Shown here: piece after piece, positions 17,078-24,739 of the stretch
How positions within the stretch are numbered: the first letter of the stretch is position 1
Layout of the letters: each line of letters starts with the position of its first letter
Assembly: GCA_029880665.1 (NCBI GenBank)
Contig: JAOUNZ010000002.1
Span: 1-29,624, forward strand
Reading direction: 5' to 3'
Source: Candidatus Nitrosopumilus sp.
GTDB taxonomy: Archaea > Thermoproteota > Nitrososphaeria > Nitrososphaerales > Nitrosopumilaceae
Length of the DNA stretch: 29,624 nucleotides
Made by a program: the position numbers and the translations under genes
Notes under the pieces: generated by a model
Told to the model about the DNA's origin: nothing
Seen by the model: the letters and a program-made list of their open reading frames with translations, nothing else
Databases searched by the model: none

Positions 17078-17743
17078 ATGTCACTTGAAGATGCATTACA
17101 ATCTCTAAAACGTGGAGAGTTTATCTTATTGTTTGATTCAGCTGGACGTGAAAATGAAATTGATATGGTTGTAGCAGCAGAATTTGTTACTCCTGAACAT
17201 GTTGCTAGGATGCGTCAACATGCCGGTGGTTTACTTTGTATTGCAATTGATAATGCCTTTGCAACGTCTCTTGATTTGAAATACATGCATGAAATTCTAG
17301 CTGATTCCACTCTTTCAAATAAAGGCATGATTATGGGGTTGGCTCCTTATGGTGATCATCCGACTTTTTCATTATCTGTAAATCATTATCAGACTTATAC
17401 TGGAATTACTGACAAAGACAGAGCGCTAACAATTAGTGAAATGGCAAAAATCTTCAGCGTTGAAAATAAGCAGAAAAAATTTACTTCCTCGTTTAAGACT
17501 CCTGGTCATGTTCCGTTATTAATTGCATCCAAAGGATTGTTATCAGCACGTCAAGGACACACCGAAATGTCCGTTTATTTAGCGCAAATTGCAGGTTTGA
17601 CTCCTGTAACAGCAATTTGTGAAATGATGGATGCTGAAACATATGTTGCTCTATCAGTTGACAAAGCAGAAAAATATGCAAAACAAAACGGTATTCCATT
17701 AATTGATGGAAAAGAACTTTTAGAATATGCTAAGGTGAATTAA
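17078..17743 (+). CDS. ribB: 3,4-dihydroxy-2-butanone-4-phosphate synthase
   Basis: A 221-residue RibB that converts ribulose 5-phosphate into formate and the four-carbon unit used by lumazine synthase. The acidic loop GRENEIDMV binds magnesium, and RQHAGGLLC, GHVPLL and RQGHTEMSVYLA are family signatures. The ATG at 17078 is chosen because MSLEDALQSL begins the family N-terminus. The 20 upstream in-frame residues are hydrophobic and unrelated. There is no fused GTP cyclohydrolase II domain, in keeping with the GTP cyclohydrolase III gene downstream. Its TAA stop overlaps the ribH ATG by one base. Confidence 0.95.
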   Translation: MSLEDALQSLKRGEFILLFDSAGRENEIDMVVAAEFVTPEHVARMRQHAGGLLCIAIDNAFATSLDLKYMHEILADSTLSNKGMIMGLAPYGDHPTFSLSVNHYQTYTGITDKDRALTISEMAKIFSVENKQKKFTSSFKTPGHVPLLIASKGLLSARQGHTEMSVYLAQIAGLTPVTAICEMMDAETYVALSVDKAEKYAKQNGIPLIDGKELLEYAKVN

Positions 17744-18162
17744 TGTTGAATATTGCAATAGTAGTTTCTGAATTTAATGAAGGAATTACGTCTAGAATGC
17801 TTGATGTAGCTAAAGAGAAAGCAGCTTTAATGAAATTAAAAATTTCTTACATATGTATGGTTCCTGGTGCTTATGATATGCCTCTAATTATAGATGCATT
17901 ATTGAAAAAAAAAGAAATTGACGCTGTAGTTACTCTTGGCGCTATAATCAAAGGGCAAACAAAACATGATGAAGTAATATCTCATTCTGCAGCTAAATCC
18001 ATTATCGATTTATCGTTGAAACACCAAAAACCTGTTTCTTTGGGAATTTCTGGCCCTGGCATGCAAGAAAAACATGCTTTTGCTAGAATAAGACCTGTTG
18101 CTGAACGAGCTGTAGAGGCTGTTATCAGGATATCTGATGAACTAAAAAGGATTCAAAAATGA
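17743..18162 (+). CDS. ribH: 6,7-dimethyl-8-ribityllumazine synthase
   Basis: A 139-residue lumazine synthase joining the RibB product to 5-amino-6-ribitylaminouracil. Visible motifs are VVSEFNEGIT at the N-terminus, VPGAYDMPL and LGAIIKGQTKHDEVI, which includes the catalytic histidine region. The length is typical of the shell-forming or pentameric enzymes. It overlaps ribB by one base and GTP cyclohydrolase III by four (ATGA), a strong sign of translational coupling across the operon. Confidence 0.95.
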   Translation: MLNIAIVVSEFNEGITSRMLDVAKEKAALMKLKISYICMVPGAYDMPLIIDALLKKKEIDAVVTLGAIIKGQTKHDEVISHSAAKSIIDLSLKHQKPVSLGISGPGMQEKHAFARIRPVAERAVEAVIRISDELKRIQK

Positions 18163-18911
18163 TTCAACTTAGCATCTTAAAAATTACTGAATATGGTCCT
18201 TGGACGTTAACCTTGGGTAGTGATAGAGAACATGAATTACAAATACTTCAAGCATCACTCTACAAAGAAGTTCAAAAATTATTTTCTGAAAAAAATTGCA
18301 TAGTTTTTCTTAATCGTGCAGATGAATTTTTTGTGGTTTCAAATGGTTTGAAATTAGAAGATCATATTAACATCCAAAAGACACTCGAAAAATTATTTGA
18401 TATACGTCTAACCATTTCAATTGGTTATGGAGAATCCCCATTTGAAGCAAATTTGAAGGCATATGAAGGAAAAAAAAATAAAATTGTATTAAACGTAGAA
18501 CACAATATTTTTGGTTTTATTAATGGTACATCTGATTCAAAAGTCTCCATTATGCATTTAGATGTTGATGATCTTACTTCAAAACGACAAACTATCTCTC
18601 CATATGAAACATCATCAATAATCTTTGAATTATATTACAAAATGACAAAATTTTTCCTAGAACGAAACTCACTGACATTTTTTATGGGTGGTGATAACTT
18701 TATGGTTGTCTCAAACGATGCTGCAAAAAATTCCGTGCAGAATTTTATTGACATGATTAAAATTAATGACAACATCTCTTTGAATTGCGGAATAGGTAAT
18801 GGCAATTCTGGTAGAGAAGCTGTAAGATTAGCTACAAAATCTCTTGACACTATACGAGAAATTCGAGATTCCGGGAAAGAAAAACCCGAAGTTTATGAAT
18901 TATCATGTTAA
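18159..18911 (+). CDS. arfA: GTP cyclohydrolase III (archaeal)
   Basis: A 250-residue GTP cyclohydrolase III (also gch3), the archaeal first enzyme of riboflavin synthesis. It opens GTP but leaves the formyl group, giving a formylamino-pyrimidine nucleotide. Two palm-type half domains are seen: RADEFFVVSNG near residues 53-63 and GGDNFMVVSND near 179-189, related to GGDEF and nucleotide-cyclase folds. ISIGYGES and NCGIGNG mark equivalent strands. Because the product keeps its formyl group, a separate deformylase is needed. The gene overlaps ribH by 4 bp and the amidohydrolase by 7 bp. Confidence 0.93.
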   Translation: MIQLSILKITEYGPWTLTLGSDREHELQILQASLYKEVQKLFSEKNCIVFLNRADEFFVVSNGLKLEDHINIQKTLEKLFDIRLTISIGYGESPFEANLKAYEGKKNKIVLNVEHNIFGFINGTSDSKVSIMHLDVDDLTSKRQTISPYETSSIIFELYYKMTKFFLERNSLTFFMGGDNFMVVSNDAAKNSVQNFIDMIKINDNISLNCGIGNGNSGREAVRLATKSLDTIREIRDSGKEKPEVYELSC

Positions 18912-20095
18912 TAAAAAATATTAGCATATTATCAGGTTCAGAATTAGATTTTATCTCAAATACCAATGTCTTAATTCAAAACAAAAAATTCAAAAGAATT
19001 CAGCCAAAAATTGTATCTGATAACAAAGAAGAATCTATTGATTGCGAGGGTCTTTTGCTAATTCCTGGATTTATCAACGCTCATACTCACATTGGAGATT
19101 CAATTGGAAAAGATGTTACACTCAACAGCAGTGTTGATAAAAAAATACATCCTGTATTTGGCGCTAAATCAAAAATTCTGCAAAATACCTCTGAAGAAAA
19201 TTTATCCAATTTTATGAAAAATACATGCTATTCGATGATTAAAAAGGGTATAACGACTTTTGTTGATTTTAGAGAGGGTGGGTTAGATGGTGTTCTCTTA
19301 CTTCGAAAAGTATTATCTGATATACCTTTACGTTCAATTATTTTAGGTAGAATGGAATTTTACCAAGGATCTTCTGAAATTAAAAAAAACATCCCATTCC
19401 CTCAATCAAAAGCTCAAGAACTTTCTGCACTCCTCAAAAAATGTGACGGTCTAGGTATTAGTGGTGCAAATGAAAATAGTACTTCTGTATTAGATCATTA
19501 TTCAAAAATAACAAAAATTCGAGCTATTCATTCATCCGAAACTAAACAAAGTACTGCTAAATCCAAGAGACTTACTGGAAAAACTGAAACAACCAGAGCC
19601 TTACTTCTGAAACCTGACTTTCTAGTACACATGACTTATGCCACAAAAAACGATCTTATTGCTACTGCAAAATCAACTAGAGGGATTGTAATATGTCCAA
19701 GAGCTAATTCGTCGTTAGCTGAGGGAATTCCCAACATAGAATTAATGCAAAAGGCTGGCTGCACAATTGCCTTAGGCACAGATAATGTTATGATAAATTC
19801 TCCTGATATGTTTAGAGAGATGGACTTTATTTGGAAAGTGACAATGGGAATTAATGCAAAAAGAATTGATCCAAAGGAAATTCTCAAAATGGCCACTATA
19901 AATGGTGGAAAGATTTTGAATAAAGATATTGGAATAATTCAAAGTGGAAAAATTGCTGATTGTATTTTTCTTGATAAACATGCATTGGATTTAGAACCTA
20001 TGCATAATCCACACGCATCTGTTGTTCATAGGGCATCTGAATCTGCAATTAAAGCAGTAATGATTGGAGGAGAAATTATTCATGGTGAAATCTAA
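18905..20095 (+). CDS. Amidohydrolase in the riboflavin operon; candidate deformylase or deaminase
   Basis: A 396-residue metal-dependent amidohydrolase of the cytosine deaminase / TRZ-ATZ branch. The metal site is complete: H60 and H62 in NAHTHIG, H209 in AIHSSE, H242 in LVHMTYA and D293 in LGTDN. It lies between GTP cyclohydrolase III (7-bp overlap) and the ArfC reductase (14-bp overlap). Methanogens use a creatininase-family enzyme, ArfB, for deformylation, and the archaeal pyrimidine deaminase has been uncertain. Neither appears elsewhere in this operon. A hydrolytic C-N chemistry for one of these steps fits the fold and the position, but is inferred. Confidence 0.85.
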   Translation: MLIKNISILSGSELDFISNTNVLIQNKKFKRIQPKIVSDNKEESIDCEGLLLIPGFINAHTHIGDSIGKDVTLNSSVDKKIHPVFGAKSKILQNTSEENLSNFMKNTCYSMIKKGITTFVDFREGGLDGVLLLRKVLSDIPLRSIILGRMEFYQGSSEIKKNIPFPQSKAQELSALLKKCDGLGISGANENSTSVLDHYSKITKIRAIHSSETKQSTAKSKRLTGKTETTRALLLKPDFLVHMTYATKNDLIATAKSTRGIVICPRANSSLAEGIPNIELMQKAGCTIALGTDNVMINSPDMFREMDFIWKVTMGINAKRIDPKEILKMATINGGKILNKDIGIIQSGKIADCIFLDKHALDLEPMHNPHASVVHRASESAIKAVMIGGEIIHGEI

Positions 20096-20736
20096 ACCTT
20101 ATGTGATCCTTAGTGCGGCAACATCTATTGATGGAAAGATTGCTACTAGGACTGGTATTTCTCATCTATCCTCAAAACAAGATAGTATCAGACTTCATAA
20201 ATTACGATCTAAAGTTGATGCAATTCTTGTAGGAAAGAACACTGTTTTACGTGATAATCCTATGTTAACTGTACGTCATATAAAAGGAAAAAATCCAATT
20301 AGAATAATCTTAGATTCTGAAGGTAATATTCCTAAAAACTCTAAAATTTTACACAAGTAACAAAATTCCAACAATCATAGCTGTATCGAAAACAATCCCC
20401 AAATCCAATCTTGAAAAACTTCGACGATTTCCTGTGGAAATAATCATTACTGGTAAAAAATCAGTTGATATTAAATCCTTATTGAAAAAACTTTTGGATA
20501 AAAAAATTGAAACAATCTTGGTTGAAGGTGGCGGCTCTATAAACTGGGAGTTTATAAAAAATAATCTTTTTGATGAGTTGATTGTTACAGTTTCTCCCTT
20601 TTTAATAGGGGGAACTAATGCAGTATCCTTAGTTCAAGGAAAGGGGTTTGAGGAAATATCAAAATCTCCCAAACTACAACTCGAATCTATAAAGAGACTC
20701 AAAAACCATCTTGTTTTAAATTACAAAAAAGTGTAA
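20082..20736 (+). pseudogene. arfC: ArfC/RibD-type pyrimidine nucleotide reductase, frame-shifted
   Basis: 2,5-diamino-6-ribosylamino-4(3H)-pyrimidinone 5'-phosphate reductase, a dihydrofolate-reductase-like enzyme of the archaeal riboflavin path. The first part (20082-20351) carries PYVILSAATSIDGKIATRTG and VGKNTVLRDNP and would end early at a TAA at 20358. One base is in excess near 20352. The second frame continues as TSNKIPTIIAVSK, then VEGGGSINWEFI and SPFLIGGTNA, and ends at 20736. Joined, the product is a normal length of about 217 residues with nothing missing. Because the step is essential for making riboflavin, a sequence error next to aaaatttt or a tolerated/programmed shift seems likelier than true loss. 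Confidence 0.85.
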
Positions 20737-20772
20737 GTTATTATACTTTCTTTTAAGTAAAACTACAAGAAA

Positions 20773-21030
20773 TTGGCAGTCAAAAAGAAAACTACAATAA
20801 AAAAGAAGGTTGCACCAAAAAAGAAGGTTGCACCAAAAAAGAAGGTTACACCAAAAAAAAATGCTACTAAATCAAAAGGTAAAAAACCTGCATTTGGTGG
20901 CTATGCAATTAGTTTTGCAGGTCATAAAGAAACTGTTGAACAAGTTTTTGGAAACAAACCAATTGCACCAAGCGAAATGACCAAAAAAATTTGGGCATTT
21001 GTTAAATCAAAAAACCTCTCAAATCGCTAA
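20773..21030 (+). CDS. Lysine-rich-tail protein with SWIB-like C-terminus
   Basis: An 85-residue basic protein. Residues 1-40 are almost all Lys, Ala, Pro and Val (VAPKKK repeats), like a histone H1 tail. Residues about 42-85 (FAGHKETVEQVFG, then APSEMTKKIWAFVKSKNL) resemble part of a SWIB/MDM2 domain, found in chromatin remodellers and some bacterial proteins, though here it is short. A TTG at 20773 is the only plausible start, 36 bp after the riboflavin operon. A DNA-compacting or chromatin-associated role is inferred from composition and the SWIB-like end. Confidence 0.7.
   Translation: MAVKKKTTIKKKVAPKKKVAPKKKVTPKKNATKSKGKKPAFGGYAISFAGHKETVEQVFGNKPIAPSEMTKKIWAFVKSKNLSNR
20803..20856 (+). 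repeat. 18-bp tandem repeat coding for VAPKKK
   Basis: Three copies of aagaaggttgcaccaaaa lie head to tail. The third differs by one base (g to a), changing Ala to Thr. The unit is a multiple of three, so tail length can vary without a frameshift. Confidence 0.95.
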
Positions 21031-21038
21031 ACCCATGT

Positions 21039-21058
21039 GTTAACGAATAATCGTTAAC
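21039..21058 (+). terminator. Perfect 8-bp hairpin after the SWIB-like gene
   Basis: GTTAACGA (21039-21046), loop ATAA, TCGTTAAC (21051-21058). It lies 8 bp after the stop and is followed by T-rich DNA (atttctatctttt, then attattttt), so termination is the simplest reading. A palindrome this close to the hemerythrin gene could instead be an operator. Confidence 0.45.
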
Positions 21059-21126
21059 TCATTTCTATCTTTTAATTATTTTTAAAACTAATAAGATATA
21101 GATAATGGATTTATGATGAAATTATC

Positions 21127-21684
21127 ATGTCAACTGTATCACTAAGACGCGATCATGAGTTAATAGAAAAAGTAATCAAAGCAATGGAATCTACTGTACA
21201 ATTATTGAAAGATGGCAAACAAATTCCAGAATCGATTTTGATGCCAGTGATTGATTTTACAAAAAATTTTACAGATGTTTGTCATCATAGCAAAGAAGAG
21301 AAATCTCTTTTTCCTGCATTAGAACAAGCTGGTTTGCCTAGTAACATGGGACCTATTGCCATGATGTTAATTGATCATCAACGTTCAAGAGAAATTGGAA
21401 CCGAGATGGAAGAATCAGCTAAAAAATATCTTACATCTGGAGATTCCTCAAAATTAATTTTTAATATGCAACAATATGTTGAACATATCACAGAACACCT
21501 TTGGAAAGAAAATAATCGATTATTTATGATGGCTGAAGCAAGATTACAATACGTTTCAGAAAAAGTAAATACAGAATTAAATGAAATTGAAAAATCTAAA
21601 CTTGATATTTTGGGAAAGACTCGAGAACACTACGAGCAATTAGCTGAAAATCTCACAAAAGATGTTTATCAACAAGAGAGCTAG
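21127..21684 (+). CDS. Hemerythrin HHE domain protein
   Basis: A 185-residue four-helix bundle of the hemerythrin HHE cation-binding family, which holds a di-iron centre and binds oxygen, nitric oxide or iron. Expected ligands are visible: H10 in RRDHELI, H53 and H54 with E57/E58 in CHHSKEE, H84 in DHQRSRE, and H120/H124 with E128 in HITEHLWKEN. The C-terminal 30 residues form a further charged helix. In an ammonia oxidiser a nitric-oxide or oxygen-sensing or storage role is plausible, but the sequence does not say which. Confidence 0.92.
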   Translation: MSTVSLRRDHELIEKVIKAMESTVQLLKDGKQIPESILMPVIDFTKNFTDVCHHSKEEKSLFPALEQAGLPSNMGPIAMMLIDHQRSREIGTEMEESAKKYLTSGDSSKLIFNMQQYVEHITEHLWKENNRLFMMAEARLQYVSEKVNTELNEIEKSKLDILGKTREHYEQLAENLTKDVYQQES

Positions 21685-21710
21685 ATTTGTCTTAGTCTGT
21701 TTGGTCAAGT

Positions 21711-21977
21711 ATTAAGAGTTCAAAAATTTGCTATGGTGATATTGAAGTGGATTTCTATCATGAAGATAAAGTTACTCAATATAGACACTTCTGATCCTAG
21801 GCTGAATAATTTTCCAAAAGAATTAACTGAAGCATCAGCCTCAACATTAGATATTGACATTTGTATTGAGGTTTTTTTGGAGACGATTATAATCCAACTC
21901 ATATTGAGTTAAAAGAATGCGGTGACGATGATTTAGATAATGAAATTGACGATGACTCAATTCTAGAAGAATCATAA
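21711..21977 (+). pseudogene. Small acidic protein gene with two compensating frameshifts
   Basis: Three pieces read like one protein. SSKICYGDIEVDFYHEDKV to YRHF is in one frame. DPRLNNFPKELTEASAS to DICIEV is one base out of phase. GDDYNPTHIELKECGDDDL to SILEES is back in the first frame, ending at TAA 21975-21977. Dropping one base near 21787 and adding one T to the T7 run at about 21872-21878 restores a continuous acidic protein of about 88 residues. No ATG precedes it; an ATT at 21711 may stand where the start was. The family is not recognised. Decay or sequencing error are both possible. Confidence 0.5.
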
Positions 21978-22107
21978 ATTTTTGAAATATCTCAAGGCAT
22001 TCTTAAAACCTTGTTGATCTTTTCTTGACAAACTAAACGTTATCAAATATATTCATGACAATACAAACCAGCACAATATTTAAAGAACCTGATTTCTATT
22101 TATGAGA
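21978..22107. other. Convergent gap between broken gene and aldehyde dehydrogenase
   Basis: 130 bases between converging genes. It should hold terminators for both strands, but no clear hairpin was found. Confidence 0.4.
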
Positions 22108-23505
22108 TTATTCTACATAATGATGATGTGTAAGATTATCATAAAATCTAACTGATTTCAAGTTTACAAATTCTAACATTCCGTATCTTGATAATTCTCT
22201 TCCAAATCCGCTATGCTTTATTCCGCCAAATGGAATTCTAGGATCTGAAATTACTACATTATTGACACTTACAATTCCTGACTCAATTCGCCTAGACATT
22301 TTATCTGCTTTTGCAAGATCTTTAGTCCAAATACTTGCACCTAAACCAAACTCACTCTCATTAGCCAATTTGACTGCCTCACTTTCATTTTCAACTATTG
22401 TAATTGGAGCTACCGGACCAAATGTTTCCTCTTTTGCAATTCGCATATCTGGCTTAACGTTTGTAAGAATTGTTGGCTTATAGAAAAATCCTTTGCCATC
22501 TATTTTAGAACCACCTAAAAGAATTTCAGCCCCTTTCTTCTTTGCATCTTCCACAATTCCCGAAATTGTATCTAAACCATCTCTGTTTGAAATTGGTCCG
22601 ATGTCTGTTTCTATAGACATAGGATCTCCTACTTTGAGTTGTGATGCTTTTTTGATAAATAATTCAATAAATTCATCTGCAATATTTTTGCCAACAAAAA
22701 ATCTTTTTGATGCCACACAACTTTGTCCACAATTGATAAATCTTCCTTTGACTGCTCCCTCGGCTGCTTTTTCAATAATTGCGTCATCTAATACTATGAA
22801 TGGATCGCTTCCACCTAATTCTAAAACACATTTCTTCAAGTTACTTGCGGCTCTTTCTCCTACTTTAGCACCAGCAATTGTACTTCCGGTAAAAGTTACA
22901 GCATTAACATCGGAATCAATAAGATGGTTTGCAGATTCTACACTTCCTATTACTGTCTGAAAAATCCCATCTGGTATTTCTGATTCCGTAAATGCTTTCT
23001 CAATTTCAATTCCTGATTGCATCGTAATTTTTGCTGGTTTCATTACAATTACATTTCCTGCCATCAAACATGGAGCTGCAAATCTTAATGCTTGCCAATA
23101 AGGAAAATTCCAAGGCATAATAGAACCAATTACCCCTAATGGTTCAAAAGTCAAGAAACTCTTTCTTGCATCCGTGTTTAATACTTCATCAGCAAGAAAA
23201 CTATCACCATGATCAGCATAAAATTCCAAGGCCCAAGCACATTTCTCAACTTCACCTATTGATTCTTTGAGTGCTTTACCCATTTCAGTTGTTGCAATTT
23301 TTGCAAGTTCGGTTTTATTTTTCTTCAAATATTCAACTAAATTGTAAATGTAACTTCTTCGTTTTTCATAATCTTTTTTCCATTCTGGAAATGCTCTTTT
23401 TGCTTTTCTAACTAAATCAAACACTTGACTCTTATCCATTGCTGAATATGTTTTGATGTTTTCACCAGTAGATGGATTCACTGTGGTTATTTGATTCAAG
23501 TACAT
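22108..23505 (-). CDS. NAD(P)-dependent aldehyde dehydrogenase, succinate-semialdehyde type
   Basis: A 465-residue aldehyde dehydrogenase. Active-site residues are in place: N133 in MPWNFP, E229 in LELGGSDP and nucleophile C263 in GQSCVASKR. VTFTGSTIAGAKVG forms the Rossmann loop and EETFGPV the C-terminal cofactor contact. The sequence is closest to the short succinate-semialdehyde dehydrogenase group. In ammonia-oxidising archaea such a protein has been discussed as a candidate for malonyl- or succinyl-CoA reduction in the 3HP/4HB cycle, but classical ALDH motifs alone only support oxidation of an aldehyde. It is transcribed alone, 158 bp after TFE. Confidence 0.92.
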   Translation of the reverse strand: MYLNQITTVNPSTGENIKTYSAMDKSQVFDLVRKAKRAFPEWKKDYEKRRSYIYNLVEYLKKNKTELAKIATTEMGKALKESIGEVEKCAWALEFYADHGDSFLADEVLNTDARKSFLTFEPLGVIGSIMPWNFPYWQALRFAAPCLMAGNVIVMKPAKITMQSGIEIEKAFTESEIPDGIFQTVIGSVESANHLIDSDVNAVTFTGSTIAGAKVGERAASNLKKCVLELGGSDPFIVLDDAIIEKAAEGAVKGRFINCGQSCVASKRFFVGKNIADEFIELFIKKASQLKVGDPMSIETDIGPISNRDGLDTISGIVEDAKKKGAEILLGGSKIDGKGFFYKPTILTNVKPDMRIAKEETFGPVAPITIVENESEAVKLANESEFGLGASIWTKDLAKADKMSRRIESGIVSVNNVVISDPRIPFGGIKHSGFGRELSRYGMLEFVNLKSVRFYDNLTHHHYVE

Positions 23506-23663
23506 TTACAATTAATTTCTCCTATTTAATTTAGTTACTTATTTTTCAAATTCCTTAATAAAATTAGAAGATAATTGAGTCTAACTAATAATGCAAAACT
23601 TTCATTCAACTTTACATTAGAAACTATTTTCTGACCTTCAAATTAATATGACTATCAATTTGA

Positions 23664-24179
23664 TTAAAATATTTGTTGCATGTCTTTTTTGATTTCATCT
23701 ATTTTCTTTGAATATGCTTTTCTTGATTTATCGTTCTTTTTTAGATTTAAAACATTTTGACATGATGGACACTTGAACATACCATCTAGCGCGTTTTCAA
23801 ACGTCACTCTTGGACAATCTTCATTGCCACAATGATAAAAATCCGAAGCATTTTCATAATCTAATCTCTGTTGTAATCTTTCAGTAATTTTCTTTTTTTG
23901 GTTTTCAATAAAATGTTCAACCTCCTCTCTTCTTGTTCGCCATCTATAAACAAACCACCCTTTTCTTTCATCTTTTACTCTAATTCCAGTAATGAGTGAT
24001 TTTCCAAATAGATCATACAGCACTTTTCTTACCATGTTGATTCTGAGGCCTGTTGAGCTAGCAATTTCTTCATCAGTTGCGTCTTCCGCTTTTAGGAGAG
24101 ATCTTGCAATTTTGAGGTACTCATCCCCTCCAATCATTGAAGCGATTCTAACAAAAGGATCTTCGTATTTGTCTACCAA
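23664..24179 (-). CDS. tfe: Transcription factor E, alpha subunit
   Basis: A 171-residue TFE, the archaeal homologue of TFIIE-alpha that stabilises the open promoter complex of RNA polymerase. An extended winged helix occupies residues about 1-90 (ATDEEIASSTGLRINMVRKVLYDL, then GWFVYRWR). A zinc ribbon lies near 116-140 (YHCGNEDC, FKCPSC), flanked by coiled-coil helices. The TTG at 24179 is used; no ATG precedes the winged helix and the next in-frame Met is inside it. It follows aTrm56 by 26 bp and is probably cotranscribed with it. Confidence 0.93.
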   Translation of the reverse strand: MVDKYEDPFVRIASMIGGDEYLKIARSLLKAEDATDEEIASSTGLRINMVRKVLYDLFGKSLITGIRVKDERKGWFVYRWRTRREEVEHFIENQKKKITERLQQRLDYENASDFYHCGNEDCPRVTFENALDGMFKCPSCQNVLNLKKNDKSRKAYSKKIDEIKKDMQQIF

Positions 24180-24205
24180 CTCTATTAAGTTGTGTTTTTC
24201 TACTA

Positions 24206-24739
24206 TTAATCCCTTGTTTCTTTTACCTGTACATTTTTACCTTTTTTTGTGGGTATGATCTTTCTTTTGGCATTTGGAAACTCTTTTTCAAATTGAACGC
24301 CTTTTTGTATTCGATCTAAAAGTATTGCTAATGCACTTATTTCTGAATGTGGTTGATTTCCAACTCCAACATTATAATCTGCTAATTCATAAATTTCCCT
24401 TGGAACTTTTTCTGCACCAACCACAACCAACAAATTTTCTTCTTTTCGGAGTTTCTCTTGTACCTCATTGATATTTTCACCATACATTGAAAGATGTATT
24501 ATTTTGAAATCTTCTTTTTTTTTCCTTTTCACAACGGTTTTCCATTTATCAATAAACTCCACCACAAAATCTCCCCCCCAAGTTTTATTGATCTTTTCTA
24601 AAGTACCCTTGATTTCTGGGTTAATTTCAGTCATGAAAATTCTCTCAGCTCCAAATGCTCTTGATACTAGCGCTACATGTGTTGTTACTCTGTCATCCCT
24701 TACAAGACGTTGTCCAATTCTAACGATTTCAATTACCAA
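24206..24739 (-). CDS. trm56: tRNA (cytidine(56)-2'-O)-methyltransferase
   Basis: A SPOUT-family aTrm56 that 2'-O-methylates C56 in the T loop of archaeal tRNAs. The N-terminal IVRIGQR, RDDRVTTHVALVSRAFGAERI, and the knot motifs VVVGAEKVP and NYNVGVGNQPHSEISAL-like sequence (DYNVGVGNQPHSE) are typical. The start is placed at the TTG at 24739, giving MVIEIVRIG as in the family. A TTG four codons earlier (24751) is the alternative. Either start overlaps the end of hflX, indicating translational coupling. Confidence 0.9.
   Translation of the reverse strand: MVIEIVRIGQRLVRDDRVTTHVALVSRAFGAERIFMTEINPEIKGTLEKINKTWGGDFVVEFIDKWKTVVKRKKKEDFKIIHLSMYGENINEVQEKLRKEENLLVVVGAEKVPREIYELADYNVGVGNQPHSEISALAILLDRIQKGVQFEKEFPNAKRKIIPTKKGKNVQVKETRD

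Noticed and set aside
20803..20856. CRISPR-like array
   Set aside because: Repeats are contiguous, short, in frame within a gene and have no spacers. The same holds for the repeats at 3570 and 29572.
21720..21902. Minus-strand frame of 60 codons
   Set aside because: Antisense to the rebuilt acidic protein, with no recognisable features of its own.
22262..22960. Two long plus-strand frames opposite the aldehyde dehydrogenase
   Set aside because: They are antisense shadows of a gene with a complete catalytic set.
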